Shown one piece after another: positions 33,935-42,948 of a stretch of 64,000 nt of DNA. Within the stretch, counting starts at the first letter, position 1. Each line of letters opens with the position of its first letter. The translations under genes and the position numbers were made by a program. The notes under the pieces were generated by a model. That model searched no databases. It saw nothing but the letters and a program-made list of their open reading frames with translations, and was not told the origin of the DNA. Location of the stretch: assembly GCA_964531205.1 (NCBI GenBank), contig CAZHGH010000003.1:19295-83294 (forward strand), given 5' to 3'. This stretch comes from JAICWY01 sp964531205 (GTDB lineage: Bacteria; Vulcanimicrobiota; Vulcanimicrobiia; Vulcanimicrobiales; Vulcanimicrobiaceae).

Positions 33935-34870
33935 ATGATTGGTGCTCTTGCGTTTTCACTAACGATTGCAACGGTATCACCCACGGCACAGTCACCTGAA
34001 GCTGCGCTCGCGGTTAAGCTCGCGCAGGCGATCGCCAGCAGTCGTGGCCTCACCGAAGCGAAGGTGTACGTCGGCACGCTTCCGCCCGGCGTCAAGGTGC
34101 CCGCGCCGTTGCCGAAGTTTACACTCCTTGGAAGTGTCGTTCGCATAGCTACGGCAGAAGCTATTGGTTCAGCGATGGGGCCGTCCACGACGTTCTATTA
34201 TGAATTGCCGCCGGATGGGGCGGCTGCTTTAGATACGTACGAAAAACAACTCGCTGCATCCGGATGGAAATCCACCGCACTTTTGAAACGTCTCGAGAAC
34301 CAAATTGCGCCGAATGGCGGTTTCGCCGTCACGCGTATCCGGCCGCAACTGCCGAACGTGTATTGCAATGGGCGCGGAGGCGTTTTTTCCGTTACGCGAT
34401 TGCGCTCGCTGCCCTTCATTGCCCTAGACTTTGCGGGCGGACCTGAGGTATCGGCGTTCTGCGCGATGAGCAGCGCTTTTAGCGCAATGCCGACGCCCGA
34501 ACCCGCACCGCAACTGCCGACCCTTGAAGCGCCGCCAAACGTAACAATGCAATCGCGTCTGGCATTGCCGTTCATGGAATCATCCACGCAATCGGAAGCA
34601 AGCATTACGACCACGGAGCCATTAGCAACAATAGGCACCGCATTCGCGCAGCAGCTCACCAAAGCGGGCTGGAGCGCGGACGACCCTGCCCAAAGCTCGA
34701 CGGCATACGTGCAAACGTTTCACATGACGAAAGAAGGCCGGCATTACTATGCGACGCTGAGTTTGCTCTCCTCAGGCAAAGCGCAACACTACGACGCTAC
34801 GTTAAAAGCCGTAAATTTGGACGCGCACACAAGCACGGGTAACGGCTTTTCTTTTCCGTTTTTTCCGTAA
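33935..34870 (+). CDS. Secreted hypothetical protein
   Basis: The 311-residue product has a short N-terminal hydrophobic stretch (MIGALAFSLTIATVSPTAQS) consistent with export, preceded by a strong ribosome-binding site (GGGGGAGG, 33922-33929 region). Two similar-looking halves each contain an 'SGWKSTALL'/'AGWSADD' phrase, suggesting an internal repeat. One Cys pair is possible (VYCNGR, AFCAMS). No family recognised. Confidence 0.55.
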   Translation: MIGALAFSLTIATVSPTAQSPEAALAVKLAQAIASSRGLTEAKVYVGTLPPGVKVPAPLPKFTLLGSVVRIATAEAIGSAMGPSTTFYYELPPDGAAALDTYEKQLAASGWKSTALLKRLENQIAPNGGFAVTRIRPQLPNVYCNGRGGVFSVTRLRSLPFIALDFAGGPEVSAFCAMSSAFSAMPTPEPAPQLPTLEAPPNVTMQSRLALPFMESSTQSEASITTTEPLATIGTAFAQQLTKAGWSADDPAQSSTAYVQTFHMTKEGRHYYATLSLLSSGKAQHYDATLKAVNLDAHTSTGNGFSFPFFP

Positions 34871-34897
34871 CAGCAGGCCCATGGAGGACAAGCTAGG

Positions 34898-35578
34898 ATG
34901 TCGACTTGGGAACCGTTCACACAGCACGCACGCAGAGCGATTGTAGGCGCGCAGGCCGCGGCGCAAGAGTTCGGACACGATTTTATCGATGCCGAGCATA
35001 TTTTTATCGGGGTCGCCCGCGAAAGCAGCAGTGCTGCATCTGAAGCGATCTCTGCGCTTGGCGTTACGGAAGAGACCCTTGTGCGCGGTGTAAAACGCGT
35101 TCTTCCGCCAGGAGAGGCCAGCGGCGACACGGAGATGACCTTTAGGCCTCGTGCGAAAGGCGTGATCGAACGCGCTTTTGTGGAAGCACGGAACTTGCAA
35201 AATAACTTCGTTGGTTCCGAGCATCTGCTATTGGGATATCTTGGGAGCCAAGAAAGCGCCGGCGCGTTACTTCACGAGTTAAACATCGAACGCGACGGCC
35301 TTCGAGATGCGATTCTACAACGTGTAAAGCGTGGGCCGGCGCCGGTCAGCGCAACGACGGACAAAGGACTCGATGCGGCCTATGCATTGACCGCCGGTGT
35401 CAAGCTTCCGAGTGCACGCGAGCTATGGGATGCTCTGTCTCGATCGATTCACAACACCAACGCGAGGGAGGCGGTGGCGTACGCATTGTTGGTCGCGCGC
35501 GAACAGGAGTGGAGTGCGTCTGATTTGCATGACGCCGTCGTGGAATTGACTAAGCGGCAATTTCCGCCAGAGACGTAG
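34898..35578 (+). CDS. Stand-alone Clp N-terminal (R) domain protein
   Basis: The 226-residue protein has two tandem Clp repeats: 'FTQHARRAIVGAQAAAQEFGHDFIDAEHIFIGVARE' and 'FRPRAKGVIERAFVEARNLQNNFVGSEHLLLGYLGSQESAGALLHEL', as in the N-domain of ClpA/ClpC, but no AAA+ ATPase domain follows. The C-terminal 80 residues are unassigned helices. Such proteins (ClpS-like adaptors or decoys, e.g. plant ClpT) can modulate Clp proteases. ATG 34898 follows ATGGAGG. Ends overlapping the convergent hydrolase by 29 bp. Confidence 0.78.
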   Translation: MSTWEPFTQHARRAIVGAQAAAQEFGHDFIDAEHIFIGVARESSSAASEAISALGVTEETLVRGVKRVLPPGEASGDTEMTFRPRAKGVIERAFVEARNLQNNFVGSEHLLLGYLGSQESAGALLHELNIERDGLRDAILQRVKRGPAPVSATTDKGLDAAYALTAGVKLPSARELWDALSRSIHNTNAREAVAYALLVAREQEWSASDLHDAVVELTKRQFPPET

Positions 35579-36440
35579 CCTGCAAAAATAACGAATACCA
35601 CGAAAACTTCTGCAAAAGGTCGTCGTGCGCGACGCTCGTCGTCAGGACGAACGTCGGCTGACGTGTTTGTAAGCGTTGCAACGTCATGTCTTCCGCGAGC
35701 CAGACGAAGAGATTGGGCGTCGCTGCCTGCAATTTCCCCATGAGCGCGGAGTTGCCGGTGCTCGTATCGTCGGTGAAGATGCTCAGCAGGTGATGGTTCG
35801 GCTGGCGCGCCCACGACGCAAAAGCATCGTAGTACCCGTATGCCGCATCGAATAGGATGACGTCGGTGATGCGCTCGTTCATGCCGCCGCGCGTCAATAC
35901 GCCGCCCGCACCGCCATAGCCGCCGCTGTGCGCCGTTAGGACGATCCGTCCCGGCCGATTCGTATTGGAAACGCCGGAGTTTTTCAACCATGTGCACACG
36001 TCGGCCATAAAGCGAGCGAAGCCGTTATCGTCCAGTTCTAGTTTGCCGTCGCCCGAATCAGGCGCAAACGTCGGTCCCTCAGGGACGATTAAAATCGCAT
36101 TTCGTTTGCTGGCCAATAGCTGCTCGCGTAGATCGTACGTTTGCAATGTTGCCCGAATGTCGTGGTTCCATCCGTAAAAGTGGACGACTGCGTCGATCGT
36201 ACCGGAATTCGGCTGCCATCCATCGGGGACGAATATGGCAACGTTGGAGTTACTGTAATGCGTGGCCGCGTCGTACAGCTTGTTCTGATACACGTGCCCT
36301 TGTGCGCGGCTGGCATGCGGGTAGGGCGCGGATGCAAACGGCACGATGAACGTCTTGCCGCCCGCTATTTGCAGTGTTCCGGGCAGTGCGCCTGTCGCAG
36401 CTATTGCTGCTGTCATCGATAAAAAGTCTGCACGATTCAT
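35550..36440 (-). CDS. Exported alpha/beta-hydrolase-like protein
   Basis: The 296-residue protein has an N-terminal Arg plus hydrophobic export signal (MNRADFLSMTAAIAATGALPG), a 'HFYGWNHDI' strand and the nucleophile elbow 'LTAHSGGYGGAGG' (HSGG, like esterase GxSxG variants). Later histidine candidates include 'SVAHDDLL'. It could be an esterase or peptidase; substrate unknown. ATG 36440 immediately precedes the beta-CASP gene on the same strand (1-bp gap). Its end overlaps the Clp N-domain gene. Confidence 0.65.
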   Translation of the reverse strand: MNRADFLSMTAAIAATGALPGTLQIAGGKTFIVPFASAPYPHASRAQGHVYQNKLYDAATHYSNSNVAIFVPDGWQPNSGTIDAVVHFYGWNHDIRATLQTYDLREQLLASKRNAILIVPEGPTFAPDSGDGKLELDDNGFARFMADVCTWLKNSGVSNTNRPGRIVLTAHSGGYGGAGGVLTRGGMNERITDVILFDAAYGYYDAFASWARQPNHHLLSIFTDDTSTGNSALMGKLQAATPNLFVWLAEDMTLQRLQTRQPTFVLTTSVAHDDLLQKFSWYSLFLQATSLAEIAA

Positions 36441-36441
36441 G

Positions 36442-37794
36442 CTAGACGGTTACCGTCGTGCCGCGGGCCGCGACCGCTGCCGGCCATTGGTATTTCGAGC
36501 GCACGAGATCGCAAAGGGCTTGCGCCGACACCGGATCGCCGTGTACGGCATAGAACGACGGCTTGCCGGTGCACGTATCGAACCATTGTTGGATCTCGTT
36601 GCGATCGGCGTGTGCACTGTAGCCGGTGAGTTGTCCGATGGCGGCGTGGACAGGTAGCGTGTCGTTATAGATGCGGATCGTCTGCGCGCCGTGCGTGAGG
36701 AAGAAGCCCAATCCGCCGGCGCTTTGATATCCGACGAAAAGCACCGTGGAATGTGGATCGGCGATGTGATCGTGGAGATGATGCAAAACACGCCCGCCGG
36801 TTGCCATACCGCTTGCCGATACGATGATGTGAGGCCCTTTGACGGCATTGATCGCTTTTGACTCTTCCGTTTCGACCGTTATCGTAAGATTGTGAACGCC
36901 GAACGGCGTGCCCGGACCGTCGAATGGAATTGGCTTATGGGCATCGGAGAAATGTTCGAACAAATCGTCGACTTCCGACGCCATCGGACTATCCAGAAAG
37001 ACGGGAATCTGCGCAATCGTTGTATTTTTGCGCTGAAGCTGTCCGATGGACATCAAAATTTCTTGCGAGCGTTCCACCGCGAATGCGGGAATGACGATCG
37101 CGCCACCCCGCGCGATTCCATGCATGAGCTGCTCTTCCAGCGCGCCCACAGCATCGGGCGGGTGCACGCGATCGCCATACGTGGATTCGCAAATTAACGT
37201 ATCCGCTTGCCCGATCGGTTGGGGATCGTACAACAGCGGGCGGTTGTAACGCCCCAAGTCCCCCGAAAAGACGATAGTGTGTGCGTCAATCCGTAGTTCC
37301 GCGAATGCCGAACCGATGATGTGGGCGGCGTTGCGAAACGTTGTGGTGAAGCCTGCCACCTCAAACTGCGTGTCCAGCGGAGTGGGTTTCGTTTGCTGAA
37401 TCGCCTGTTGGACGTTCGCTTCATCGTAGAATGCCGGCGGCGCGTATGCCTGTTCGTGTAAGCCGCGCGCGTGCAAATGCGCTTGCAAATGTGCGGCGTC
37501 TTCGAGCACGATTCGCATCAACGCACGCGTTGCCGGCGTTGCGTAAATCGGACCCCGGAAGCCATCGCGCACGAGTTTGGGCAAATACCCTACGTGATCG
37601 ATGTGGCCGTGCGTGATGATGACGGCCTCGATGTTATTCGCTTTAACGGGCAGCGGTATGCTGTTCAACGACACGATGTCTTTCGTGCCTTGAAAAAGCC
37701 CGCAGTCGATGAGAACGTGGCGTCCGTTCGACGTGAGCAGATGCTTGCTGCCGGTAACGGTCCCGGCCGCCCCGATAAACGTTAATTCAGCCAC
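36442..37794 (-). CDS. MBL-fold beta-CASP ribonuclease (CPSF/Ysh1-like)
   Basis: The 450-residue enzyme has the MBL motif HGHIDH in 'VIITHGHIDHVGYLPKL', 'CESTYGDRVHP', the beta-CASP domain ('IVIPAFAVERSQEILMSIGQL', 'VFLDSPMASEV') and RMMBL C-terminus ('SAHADRNEIQQWFD', 'FYAVHGDPVSAQALCDLV'). It should cleave RNA, as RNA-processing exonuclease/endonuclease. GTG 37794 overlaps the end of the upstream LOG-like gene by 8 bp; the frame extends far upstream into that gene without homology. Confidence 0.88.
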   Translation of the reverse strand: MAELTFIGAAGTVTGSKHLLTSNGRHVLIDCGLFQGTKDIVSLNSIPLPVKANNIEAVIITHGHIDHVGYLPKLVRDGFRGPIYATPATRALMRIVLEDAAHLQAHLHARGLHEQAYAPPAFYDEANVQQAIQQTKPTPLDTQFEVAGFTTTFRNAAHIIGSAFAELRIDAHTIVFSGDLGRYNRPLLYDPQPIGQADTLICESTYGDRVHPPDAVGALEEQLMHGIARGGAIVIPAFAVERSQEILMSIGQLQRKNTTIAQIPVFLDSPMASEVDDLFEHFSDAHKPIPFDGPGTPFGVHNLTITVETEESKAINAVKGPHIIVSASGMATGGRVLHHLHDHIADPHSTVLFVGYQSAGGLGFFLTHGAQTIRIYNDTLPVHAAIGQLTGYSAHADRNEIQQWFDTCTGKPSFYAVHGDPVSAQALCDLVRSKYQWPAAVAARGTTVTV

Positions 37795-38419
37795 GGCTCT
37801 CCTGTAAAATGCGCGGGCGCGGATGAGAAGGCGGCATCGGCGGTGGAATTGCTTCCCGATCGAATGCCTTTGAGCTTGGAATCGGTTCGGAGCGGTACAT
37901 GTCCAGGCAGCGGTCGACGAGACGTTCGGGATTGTCGTCGGCAATAAGAATCGAACCCGTGTTCTTTTGCACGAGGCGCGCGATGTTTTCGAATTCATTC
38001 GAAATGCCGCCGGAGTTGCGCAGAATCCCGATGAGTTTGCCTTCATCGTACGCGATGCAAAACTCGCCCAGCGTTCCGCTTCGGCCGCCGACGAAGAGTA
38101 CGAAATCCGCGCTATGGATGTTGTGCGTCTCGCGGCCCATGAGACCGGAACCGGTAAAGACGATTGTTGTGTAGGGTTGCAACGGCGAGCCGTAGACGTT
38201 CACGTGCTCTTCGGGTGAGAGCGCCGGCGAGACGCCGAGGCTGATACCGTCGCGTTCGTGCGCGCCGAGCGTTGCCGCGTGCGGCAGCCCGGGACAGGCG
38301 CCGGTGACGATCGTGCAATCGCGTTCGGCGATCCGGCGTCCGAGCCGCCGCGCGAGATCGAGTTCCGCCTCGGAGATGGCTCCGCCGGCGGATCCCATGA
38401 CGCCAACCTGTATTTTCAT
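37787..38419 (-). CDS. LOG/TIGR00725-family (MoCo-carrier-like) protein
   Basis: The 210-residue Rossmann-like protein has 'VGVMGSAGGAIS', 'CTIVTGACPGLPHAAT' and 'FVLFVGGRSGTLGEFCIAYDEG', the nucleotide-binding signature of the LOG/lysine-decarboxylase-like and MoCo-carrier-like group. Some members are cytokinin-activating phosphoribohydrolases; others are carriers, so the function is open. ATG 38419 is in an ATGA overlap with a 30-codon ORF upstream, and its end overlaps the beta-CASP start. Confidence 0.75.
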   Translation of the reverse strand: MKIQVGVMGSAGGAISEAELDLARRLGRRIAERDCTIVTGACPGLPHAATLGAHERDGISLGVSPALSPEEHVNVYGSPLQPYTTIVFTGSGLMGRETHNIHSADFVLFVGGRSGTLGEFCIAYDEGKLIGILRNSGGISNEFENIARLVQKNTGSILIADDNPERLVDRCLDMYRSEPIPSSKAFDREAIPPPMPPSHPRPRILQESRG

Positions 38420-38508
38420 TTGAAAAGGCGCTCCGGTCTGACCTCCGCGCCCCCCATCAAAGATGGGGCCCCCAATGTCTCATGGCGCGTAAATGTGACT
38501 GCTGACAT
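38416..38508 (-). CDS. Tiny coupled ORF (30 codons) upstream of the LOG-like gene
   Basis: An ATG at 38508 is preceded by a very strong ribosome-binding site (GGGAGG, 5 nt spacing on the minus strand). The ORF runs 30 codons (MSAVTFTRHETLGAPSLMGG..., ending RLFK) and its TGA overlaps the ATG of the LOG-like gene. The strong site and overlap suggest real translation and coupling. A hairpin (CCCCATC AAA GATGGGG, about 38452-38468) lies inside it. No homolog is known to me; it may be a leader peptide or a small protein. Confidence 0.5.
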   Translation of the reverse strand: MSAVTFTRHETLGAPSLMGGAEVRPERLFK

Positions 38509-38540
38509 GATTGCCTCCCGTGGGCGCCGCATTAGTTTCC

Positions 38541-39314
38541 GTGAATTCCGTGAATTCTTACAGCGACCTTGAAAGGCGATGGAAGGCGTTGCGGGCGCGC
38601 GACGGTATCGCGGTGCGTGAAGTAGCTTGCGTCGGCGCGCCGCGTACGCTGTTATGCGCAGAACTCGGCGATCACGCGAAGCCAACGATTGCGTTGGCAT
38701 CGGGCGTGCATGGTGACGAGCCGGCGGCACCGTGGGCGTTGTTATCGCTGGTTGAAAGCGAAGAGTTGGATCCGCGTTATGCGTATCGAATCTGGCCCTG
38801 CACGAATCCGACTGGATACGCCGCCGGTACGCGCGTCAGTGCCGACGGCGTCGATATCAATCGGAGTTTCGGACGCGGTGGCCAATCACCGGAAGCGCGG
38901 GCGATTGTCACGGCAAACCGCAATCGCAAATTCGCGCTGTCACTCGATTTGCACGAAGACACCGATGCAGACGGTTTTTACTGCTACGAATATCGCAGCC
39001 TTGAAATCGGCCGCGAAGTCGTCAACGCGGTGCGGGAAGCGCGCTTCCCCATTCAAGATCTCGCGCAATGCGATTTGGGTGCGCCGTTCGAGCAACTGCA
39101 ACTGGAAGACGGCGTCGTGCGGCCAAACTCCGAGCAAGAGATACAAGCCATCGGCGGACTCTCCTACAACCTGTCGCTGGCGCGGCACGCGGCCGCACGT
39201 GTGCTGACCTTCGAAAGTCCGGTGCGCTTGGCTTGGGATGACCGCATCGCAATTCACAGGATTGCGGTAAAGGCTGCTATCCAAGCGCTTTCGAAGGAAG
39301 CGCGTCATGGCTGA
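38541..39314 (+). CDS. M14-type succinylglutamate desuccinylase/aspartoacylase family protein
   Basis: The 257-residue protein has the zinc motif 'ASGVHGDEPAAPWAL' (HxxE), the Arg/Asn site 'DINRSFGRG' (NRxF) and 'LSLDLHEDTDADGF' with the second zinc His and catalytic Glu. Such enzymes cleave acyl-amino acids (AstE, aspartoacylase) or amino acid-peptide bonds. The start is uncertain: GTG 38541, GTG 38550 or TTG 38511. The stop region overlaps ETF-QO by 8 bp. Confidence 0.8.
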   Translation: MNSVNSYSDLERRWKALRARDGIAVREVACVGAPRTLLCAELGDHAKPTIALASGVHGDEPAAPWALLSLVESEELDPRYAYRIWPCTNPTGYAAGTRVSADGVDINRSFGRGGQSPEARAIVTANRNRKFALSLDLHEDTDADGFYCYEYRSLEIGREVVNAVREARFPIQDLAQCDLGAPFEQLQLEDGVVRPNSEQEIQAIGGLSYNLSLARHAAARVLTFESPVRLAWDDRIAIHRIAVKAAIQALSKEARHG

Positions 39315-40959
39315 ACGCGATTCTCTCGAAGTAGACGTGCTGTTCGTGGGCGCCGGCCCCGCAAGCTTGGCCGGAGCTATCCGTCTCATGCAACTGGCTA
39401 AAGCGGCCGGCAAAGAGTTGGAAGTGCTCGTAATCGACAAGGCCGGAGAGATTGGTAATCACGGCCTCTCGGGCGCGGTGATGGATCCAAAAGCGCTTGA
39501 TGAGTTGTTGCCGGATTGGCGTACTGAAGCGCCGGTCGAATCGCCGGTAACCGGCGATCAACTGTGGATGCTCACCGAACACGGCAAACTGAAAGCGCCG
39601 ATCGTTCCGCCGATGATGAACAATCACGGCAAATACGTCGCGTCGCTTCAAAAGATCGTCAAGTGGATGAGCGAGAAAGCGGAAGAGGCCGGCGCGCAAG
39701 TCTTCGGCGAGTTTCCCGGACAGGAATTGTTGTGGGACGGCGACCGCGTCATCGGCGTCAGGACCGGCGATAAAGGGTTAGATAAACACGGTAACCCGAA
39801 ACCCAATTACGAGCCCGGTGCGGATATTTTCGCGAAGATCGTCGTGCTTGGTGAAGGACCGCGCGGAACGCTCGTCAAGCAAGCCGTTCCGCGCCTTAGC
39901 CTGGATGAAGGCTGCGAACCGCAAGTCTACGCCGCAGGCGTCAAAGAGTTGTGGCAATGCCCGCCGGGCAGCGTGCAGGCCGGCAGCGTCATTCATACGC
40001 TCGGGTATCCGCTTCCGAACGACACGTTCGGCGGCGGATTCATCTATGGGATGGCGAACGATATCTTGGACATCGGCTTCGTCACCGGCTTAGATTACAA
40101 AGATCCGACGACCGATCCGCACAACGTCTTCCAATTGTTCAAAGCACAACCTGCGGTGCGCAAAATGCTCGAAGGCGCGAAGCTGCTGCGCTACGGCGCG
40201 AAAGCGATTCCCGAAGGCGGACTGTACGCAATGCCGCGCTTTTACGGCGACGGATTGATGATCGTTGGCGACTCCGCGGGGTTTCTGAACGGTATGCGCC
40301 TCAAAGGCGTCCATCTCGCGATGAAGTCCGGTATGCTCGCGGCAGAAAGCGCGTTCGAAGCGTTGCAAGCGGAGAAGTTCGATAGCGCACAGCTCTCATC
40401 GTACGAAACGAAGTTCAAAGAGTCTTGGGCCTTCCAAGAGCTTCATTCCGCGCGTAACTTTCACCAAGGATTCAAGCACGGCCTCATTCACGGCATGCTG
40501 AACACGGGTCTCGGCATGTTTACGGGCGGACGCGGCTTTGGAGTTGTCTCGCGGCTGCCGGGCGAGCACGGCTTCGAACGCATGGAGAAACGCGGCTACC
40601 GCCCGAAAGAATCGCGGCGCGCAGTCATCGACAATGTCGTAACGTTCGACAAGCTTACCGACGTCTTCAACAGCGGCACGATGCATGAAGAAGATCAGCC
40701 GAGCCATTTGAAAGTGGCCGATACGGACATTTGCCGCGATAAGTGCACGGTGGAATACGGAAATCCGTGCGCGTATTTCTGTCCTGCAAAAGTCTACGAG
40801 CCGATTTTCGAAAAAACGGATGCTACCGTCAAAGGCGAGCTGGTCATCAACTTCACGAATTGCGTGCATTGTAAGACGTGCGACATTGCGGACCCGTATC
40901 AAATCATTACGTGGGTGCCCCCGCAAGGCGGCGAGGGTCCCGTTTACACCGGAATGTAG
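39307..40959 (+). CDS. etfD: Electron transfer flavoprotein-ubiquinone oxidoreductase
   Basis: The 550-residue enzyme passes electrons from ETF to membrane quinone. It has 'VDVLFVGAGPASLAGAIRLM' (FAD), the quinone-binding region and the FAD-binding 'GLMIVGDSAGFLNGMRLKGVHLAMKSG'. The C-terminal 4Fe-4S domain has 'CRDKCTVEYGNPCAYFCPAKVYEP' and 'NCVHCKTCDIADPYQIITWVPPQGGEGP', as in mitochondrial ETF-QO. In this host the acceptor is probably menaquinone (mqnBD encoded at 18 kb). ETF subunits are not in the window. It supports fatty- or amino-acid oxidation. Confidence 0.95.
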   Translation: MAERDSLEVDVLFVGAGPASLAGAIRLMQLAKAAGKELEVLVIDKAGEIGNHGLSGAVMDPKALDELLPDWRTEAPVESPVTGDQLWMLTEHGKLKAPIVPPMMNNHGKYVASLQKIVKWMSEKAEEAGAQVFGEFPGQELLWDGDRVIGVRTGDKGLDKHGNPKPNYEPGADIFAKIVVLGEGPRGTLVKQAVPRLSLDEGCEPQVYAAGVKELWQCPPGSVQAGSVIHTLGYPLPNDTFGGGFIYGMANDILDIGFVTGLDYKDPTTDPHNVFQLFKAQPAVRKMLEGAKLLRYGAKAIPEGGLYAMPRFYGDGLMIVGDSAGFLNGMRLKGVHLAMKSGMLAAESAFEALQAEKFDSAQLSSYETKFKESWAFQELHSARNFHQGFKHGLIHGMLNTGLGMFTGGRGFGVVSRLPGEHGFERMEKRGYRPKESRRAVIDNVVTFDKLTDVFNSGTMHEEDQPSHLKVADTDICRDKCTVEYGNPCAYFCPAKVYEPIFEKTDATVKGELVINFTNCVHCKTCDIADPYQIITWVPPQGGEGPVYTGM

Positions 40960-40982
40960 CAAGACAATCGAGCGCTACCCGG

Positions 40983-41007
40983 GAGGCGCGAAACTGCTTT
41001 GCGCCTC
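40983..41007 (+). other. Hairpin in the etfD-protease gap
   Basis: A perfect 7-bp stem GAGGCGC/GCGCCTC with an 11-nt loop follows etfD by 24 bp. No T-run follows, so it is not a classic intrinsic terminator; it may stabilise mRNA or weaken read-through into the protease gene. It overlaps a possible TTG start at 40999. Confidence 0.4.
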
Positions 41008-41025
41008 TCACCGTTTATAAAGGCT

Positions 41026-41802
41026 GTGAAGCGGCTCGATTTTTCGCTCGTGTTGCTGCTATTGGTATTGGTGCTTTTCGGAGGCGCCATCGCCGAGATG
41101 GCGCGCGCCTATCCCGATGCGGGACGTGGACTGATTATCTACGCGCGCGAGCAGAAAGATCTGTTTGTCGATGCCGGTCTCATTCAAGAATCCTATCGAG
41201 TGCGCACGCCTTTCTCACTGGCCGATCGTTTGCGTGCGCAGACGGTCATTGTAGCGACGCAAACAAGTTCGCACAGCGCCTATGTCGGTGCCGGCGTGAT
41301 CATTGGGCAGCGCAACGGCATGCTGACGGTGCTCACTGCAAAGCACATCATCGCACACAAGGGCGAGCACTTCGTCGTCTTCGCGAATCATCATGGAAGA
41401 TATGCGGCGCGCGTCGTGCCCTCGAGAAATGAAGACTTGGCGCTCGTATTCGTACGCGCGGTTCCCGGACTCAAGTATTCCATTGCAAAATTAGGCCAAC
41501 GCAGCTTCAGTAGTGGCGACACCTTTGTTGTGATGGGACATCCCGGCGCAAAGGCGTGGACCGCTTCGCCCGGCGTAGCCGAGGCACACCTGCGCGAGAC
41601 GCTGTTGTTTTGTCCGACGTGCGATCGCGGCGATTCCGGCGCCGGTGCGTTTGACAGGCGTGGCACGTTGCGCGGCATCGTCGTAACGAAAGCAATTATG
41701 AGCGCGCCGTCGTCTAAAACTTGGCGCTACATTTCTCTGACGGCGTTTGAAATCGAACGTCCGGAGGCGATTCGCGCATTCCTGCGAACTGCAAAATCGT
41801 GA
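41026..41802 (+). CDS. Membrane-anchored trypsin-like (S1) serine protease
   Basis: The 258-residue protein has an N-terminal transmembrane anchor (VKRLDFSLVLLLLVLVLFGGAIA) and a chymotrypsin-fold domain with the catalytic triad visible as 'LTAKHII' (His), 'SRNEDLALVFV' (Asp) and 'CDRGDSGAGAFD' (Ser). It probably faces the periplasm or cell exterior. GTG 41026 is preferred over TTG 40999, which lies in a hairpin. Ends overlapping thiO by 4 bp. Confidence 0.8.
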   Translation: MKRLDFSLVLLLLVLVLFGGAIAEMARAYPDAGRGLIIYAREQKDLFVDAGLIQESYRVRTPFSLADRLRAQTVIVATQTSSHSAYVGAGVIIGQRNGMLTVLTAKHIIAHKGEHFVVFANHHGRYAARVVPSRNEDLALVFVRAVPGLKYSIAKLGQRSFSSGDTFVVMGHPGAKAWTASPGVAEAHLRETLLFCPTCDRGDSGAGAFDRRGTLRGIVVTKAIMSAPSSKTWRYISLTAFEIERPEAIRAFLRTAKS

Positions 41803-42932
41803 CGCATTGGCAAGCGTCCGGCGACGTTGCGATTGTCGGCGCGGGAATCATCGGTCTTTCTGTAGCTTTCGAGCTCGCTTCGCGCGGGGCGTACGTGCGG
41901 GTTTACGATACGGCCGCTCCCGCAAGTGCTGCGTCGTGGGCTGCTGCGGGTATGCTGGCACCGCGCACCGAGCACATGGCGGACGATGCGATGCAACGCC
42001 TGTGCGAAGCTTCCCTCGATCTCTATCCCGCGTTTGTGCGCGCGTTGCAAAACGCCGGAGGAATCGACCCGCACCTGCGTCTCGACGGTATTTTGCATGC
42101 TGCATACGATGCGGCGGGCTTAGAACGATTACGCACGCGCGCAGCCGATTTGCGGGCGAGCGGCCACGAGGTTGAGCTTCTCGATCGGACACAGACATTC
42201 GCAGCAGAACCCGCGCTGAGCAAGACCGTTACCGGCTCACTGCTCGTGCAAGGCGAGGGCCAAATCGATAACCGCCGGCTCGGACGTGCGTTGCTCGCCG
42301 CGTGCGAATTACGGGGCGTTCGCGTCCACACCGCCGAGCGCGTCGAGATCGAATCCGATGCGCGCCGCGTACTGGGTTTGCGCACCGACATGGGATACGT
42401 CGCGGCAGGCGCGGTTATTAATGCGGCGGGCGCTTGGGCGTCGCGCGTCGGCGGCGTCCCGCATTCGTGCATCCCCCGCGTCGAGCCGGTCAAAGGACAA
42501 ATGCTCGCAATCGAGATTCCGAAAGGCTTCATGCGCCGCACGACGTGGGTGCCCGGCGCGTACCTAGTGCCTAGATTGGACGGGCGTTTGCTCGTCGGCG
42601 CAACGTCGGAGCGGCAGGGCTACGATGTGCGGGTGACCGCCGGCGGATTGGAGACGCTGCTCGCTGCGGCCGTGAGTTCGGCTCCGAGCCTGAGTGGCTT
42701 TAGTGTCACTGAAACGTGGGCGGGGCTGCGCCCAGGAACGCCGGACGAGCGCCCCTTCCTAGGCTCGACGGCGCTCGAGGGCTATTACCTGGCAACGGGA
42801 CATTACCGTAACGGCATTTTGCTGGCCCCAATCACGGCGAAATTGCTGGCCGATACGCTGGAGTTCGGGCAAGTCGAGGCCCTGCAGCCATTCGCGCTCG
42901 AACGCTTTGGAACGAAACTTTCGCCTGTATAG
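41799..42932 (+). CDS. thiO: Glycine oxidase ThiO
   Basis: The 377-residue FAD-dependent amine oxidase (DAO family) has 'VAIVGAGIIGLSVAFELASRGAYVRVYD', 'SAASWAAAGMLAPRTE' and 'WAGLRPGTPDERPFLGS...GYYLATGHYRNGILLAPITA'. ThiO oxidises glycine to the imine used to build the thiazole ring of thiamine. Position directly before thiS-thiG supports the role. GTG 41799 overlaps the protease stop by 4 bp. No TPP riboswitch is visible upstream. Confidence 0.93.
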   Translation: MTHWQASGDVAIVGAGIIGLSVAFELASRGAYVRVYDTAAPASAASWAAAGMLAPRTEHMADDAMQRLCEASLDLYPAFVRALQNAGGIDPHLRLDGILHAAYDAAGLERLRTRAADLRASGHEVELLDRTQTFAAEPALSKTVTGSLLVQGEGQIDNRRLGRALLAACELRGVRVHTAERVEIESDARRVLGLRTDMGYVAAGAVINAAGAWASRVGGVPHSCIPRVEPVKGQMLAIEIPKGFMRRTTWVPGAYLVPRLDGRLLVGATSERQGYDVRVTAGGLETLLAAAVSSAPSLSGFSVTETWAGLRPGTPDERPFLGSTALEGYYLATGHYRNGILLAPITAKLLADTLEFGQVEALQPFALERFGTKLSPV

Positions 42933-42948
42933 CGAAGTTGCCGTTCAC

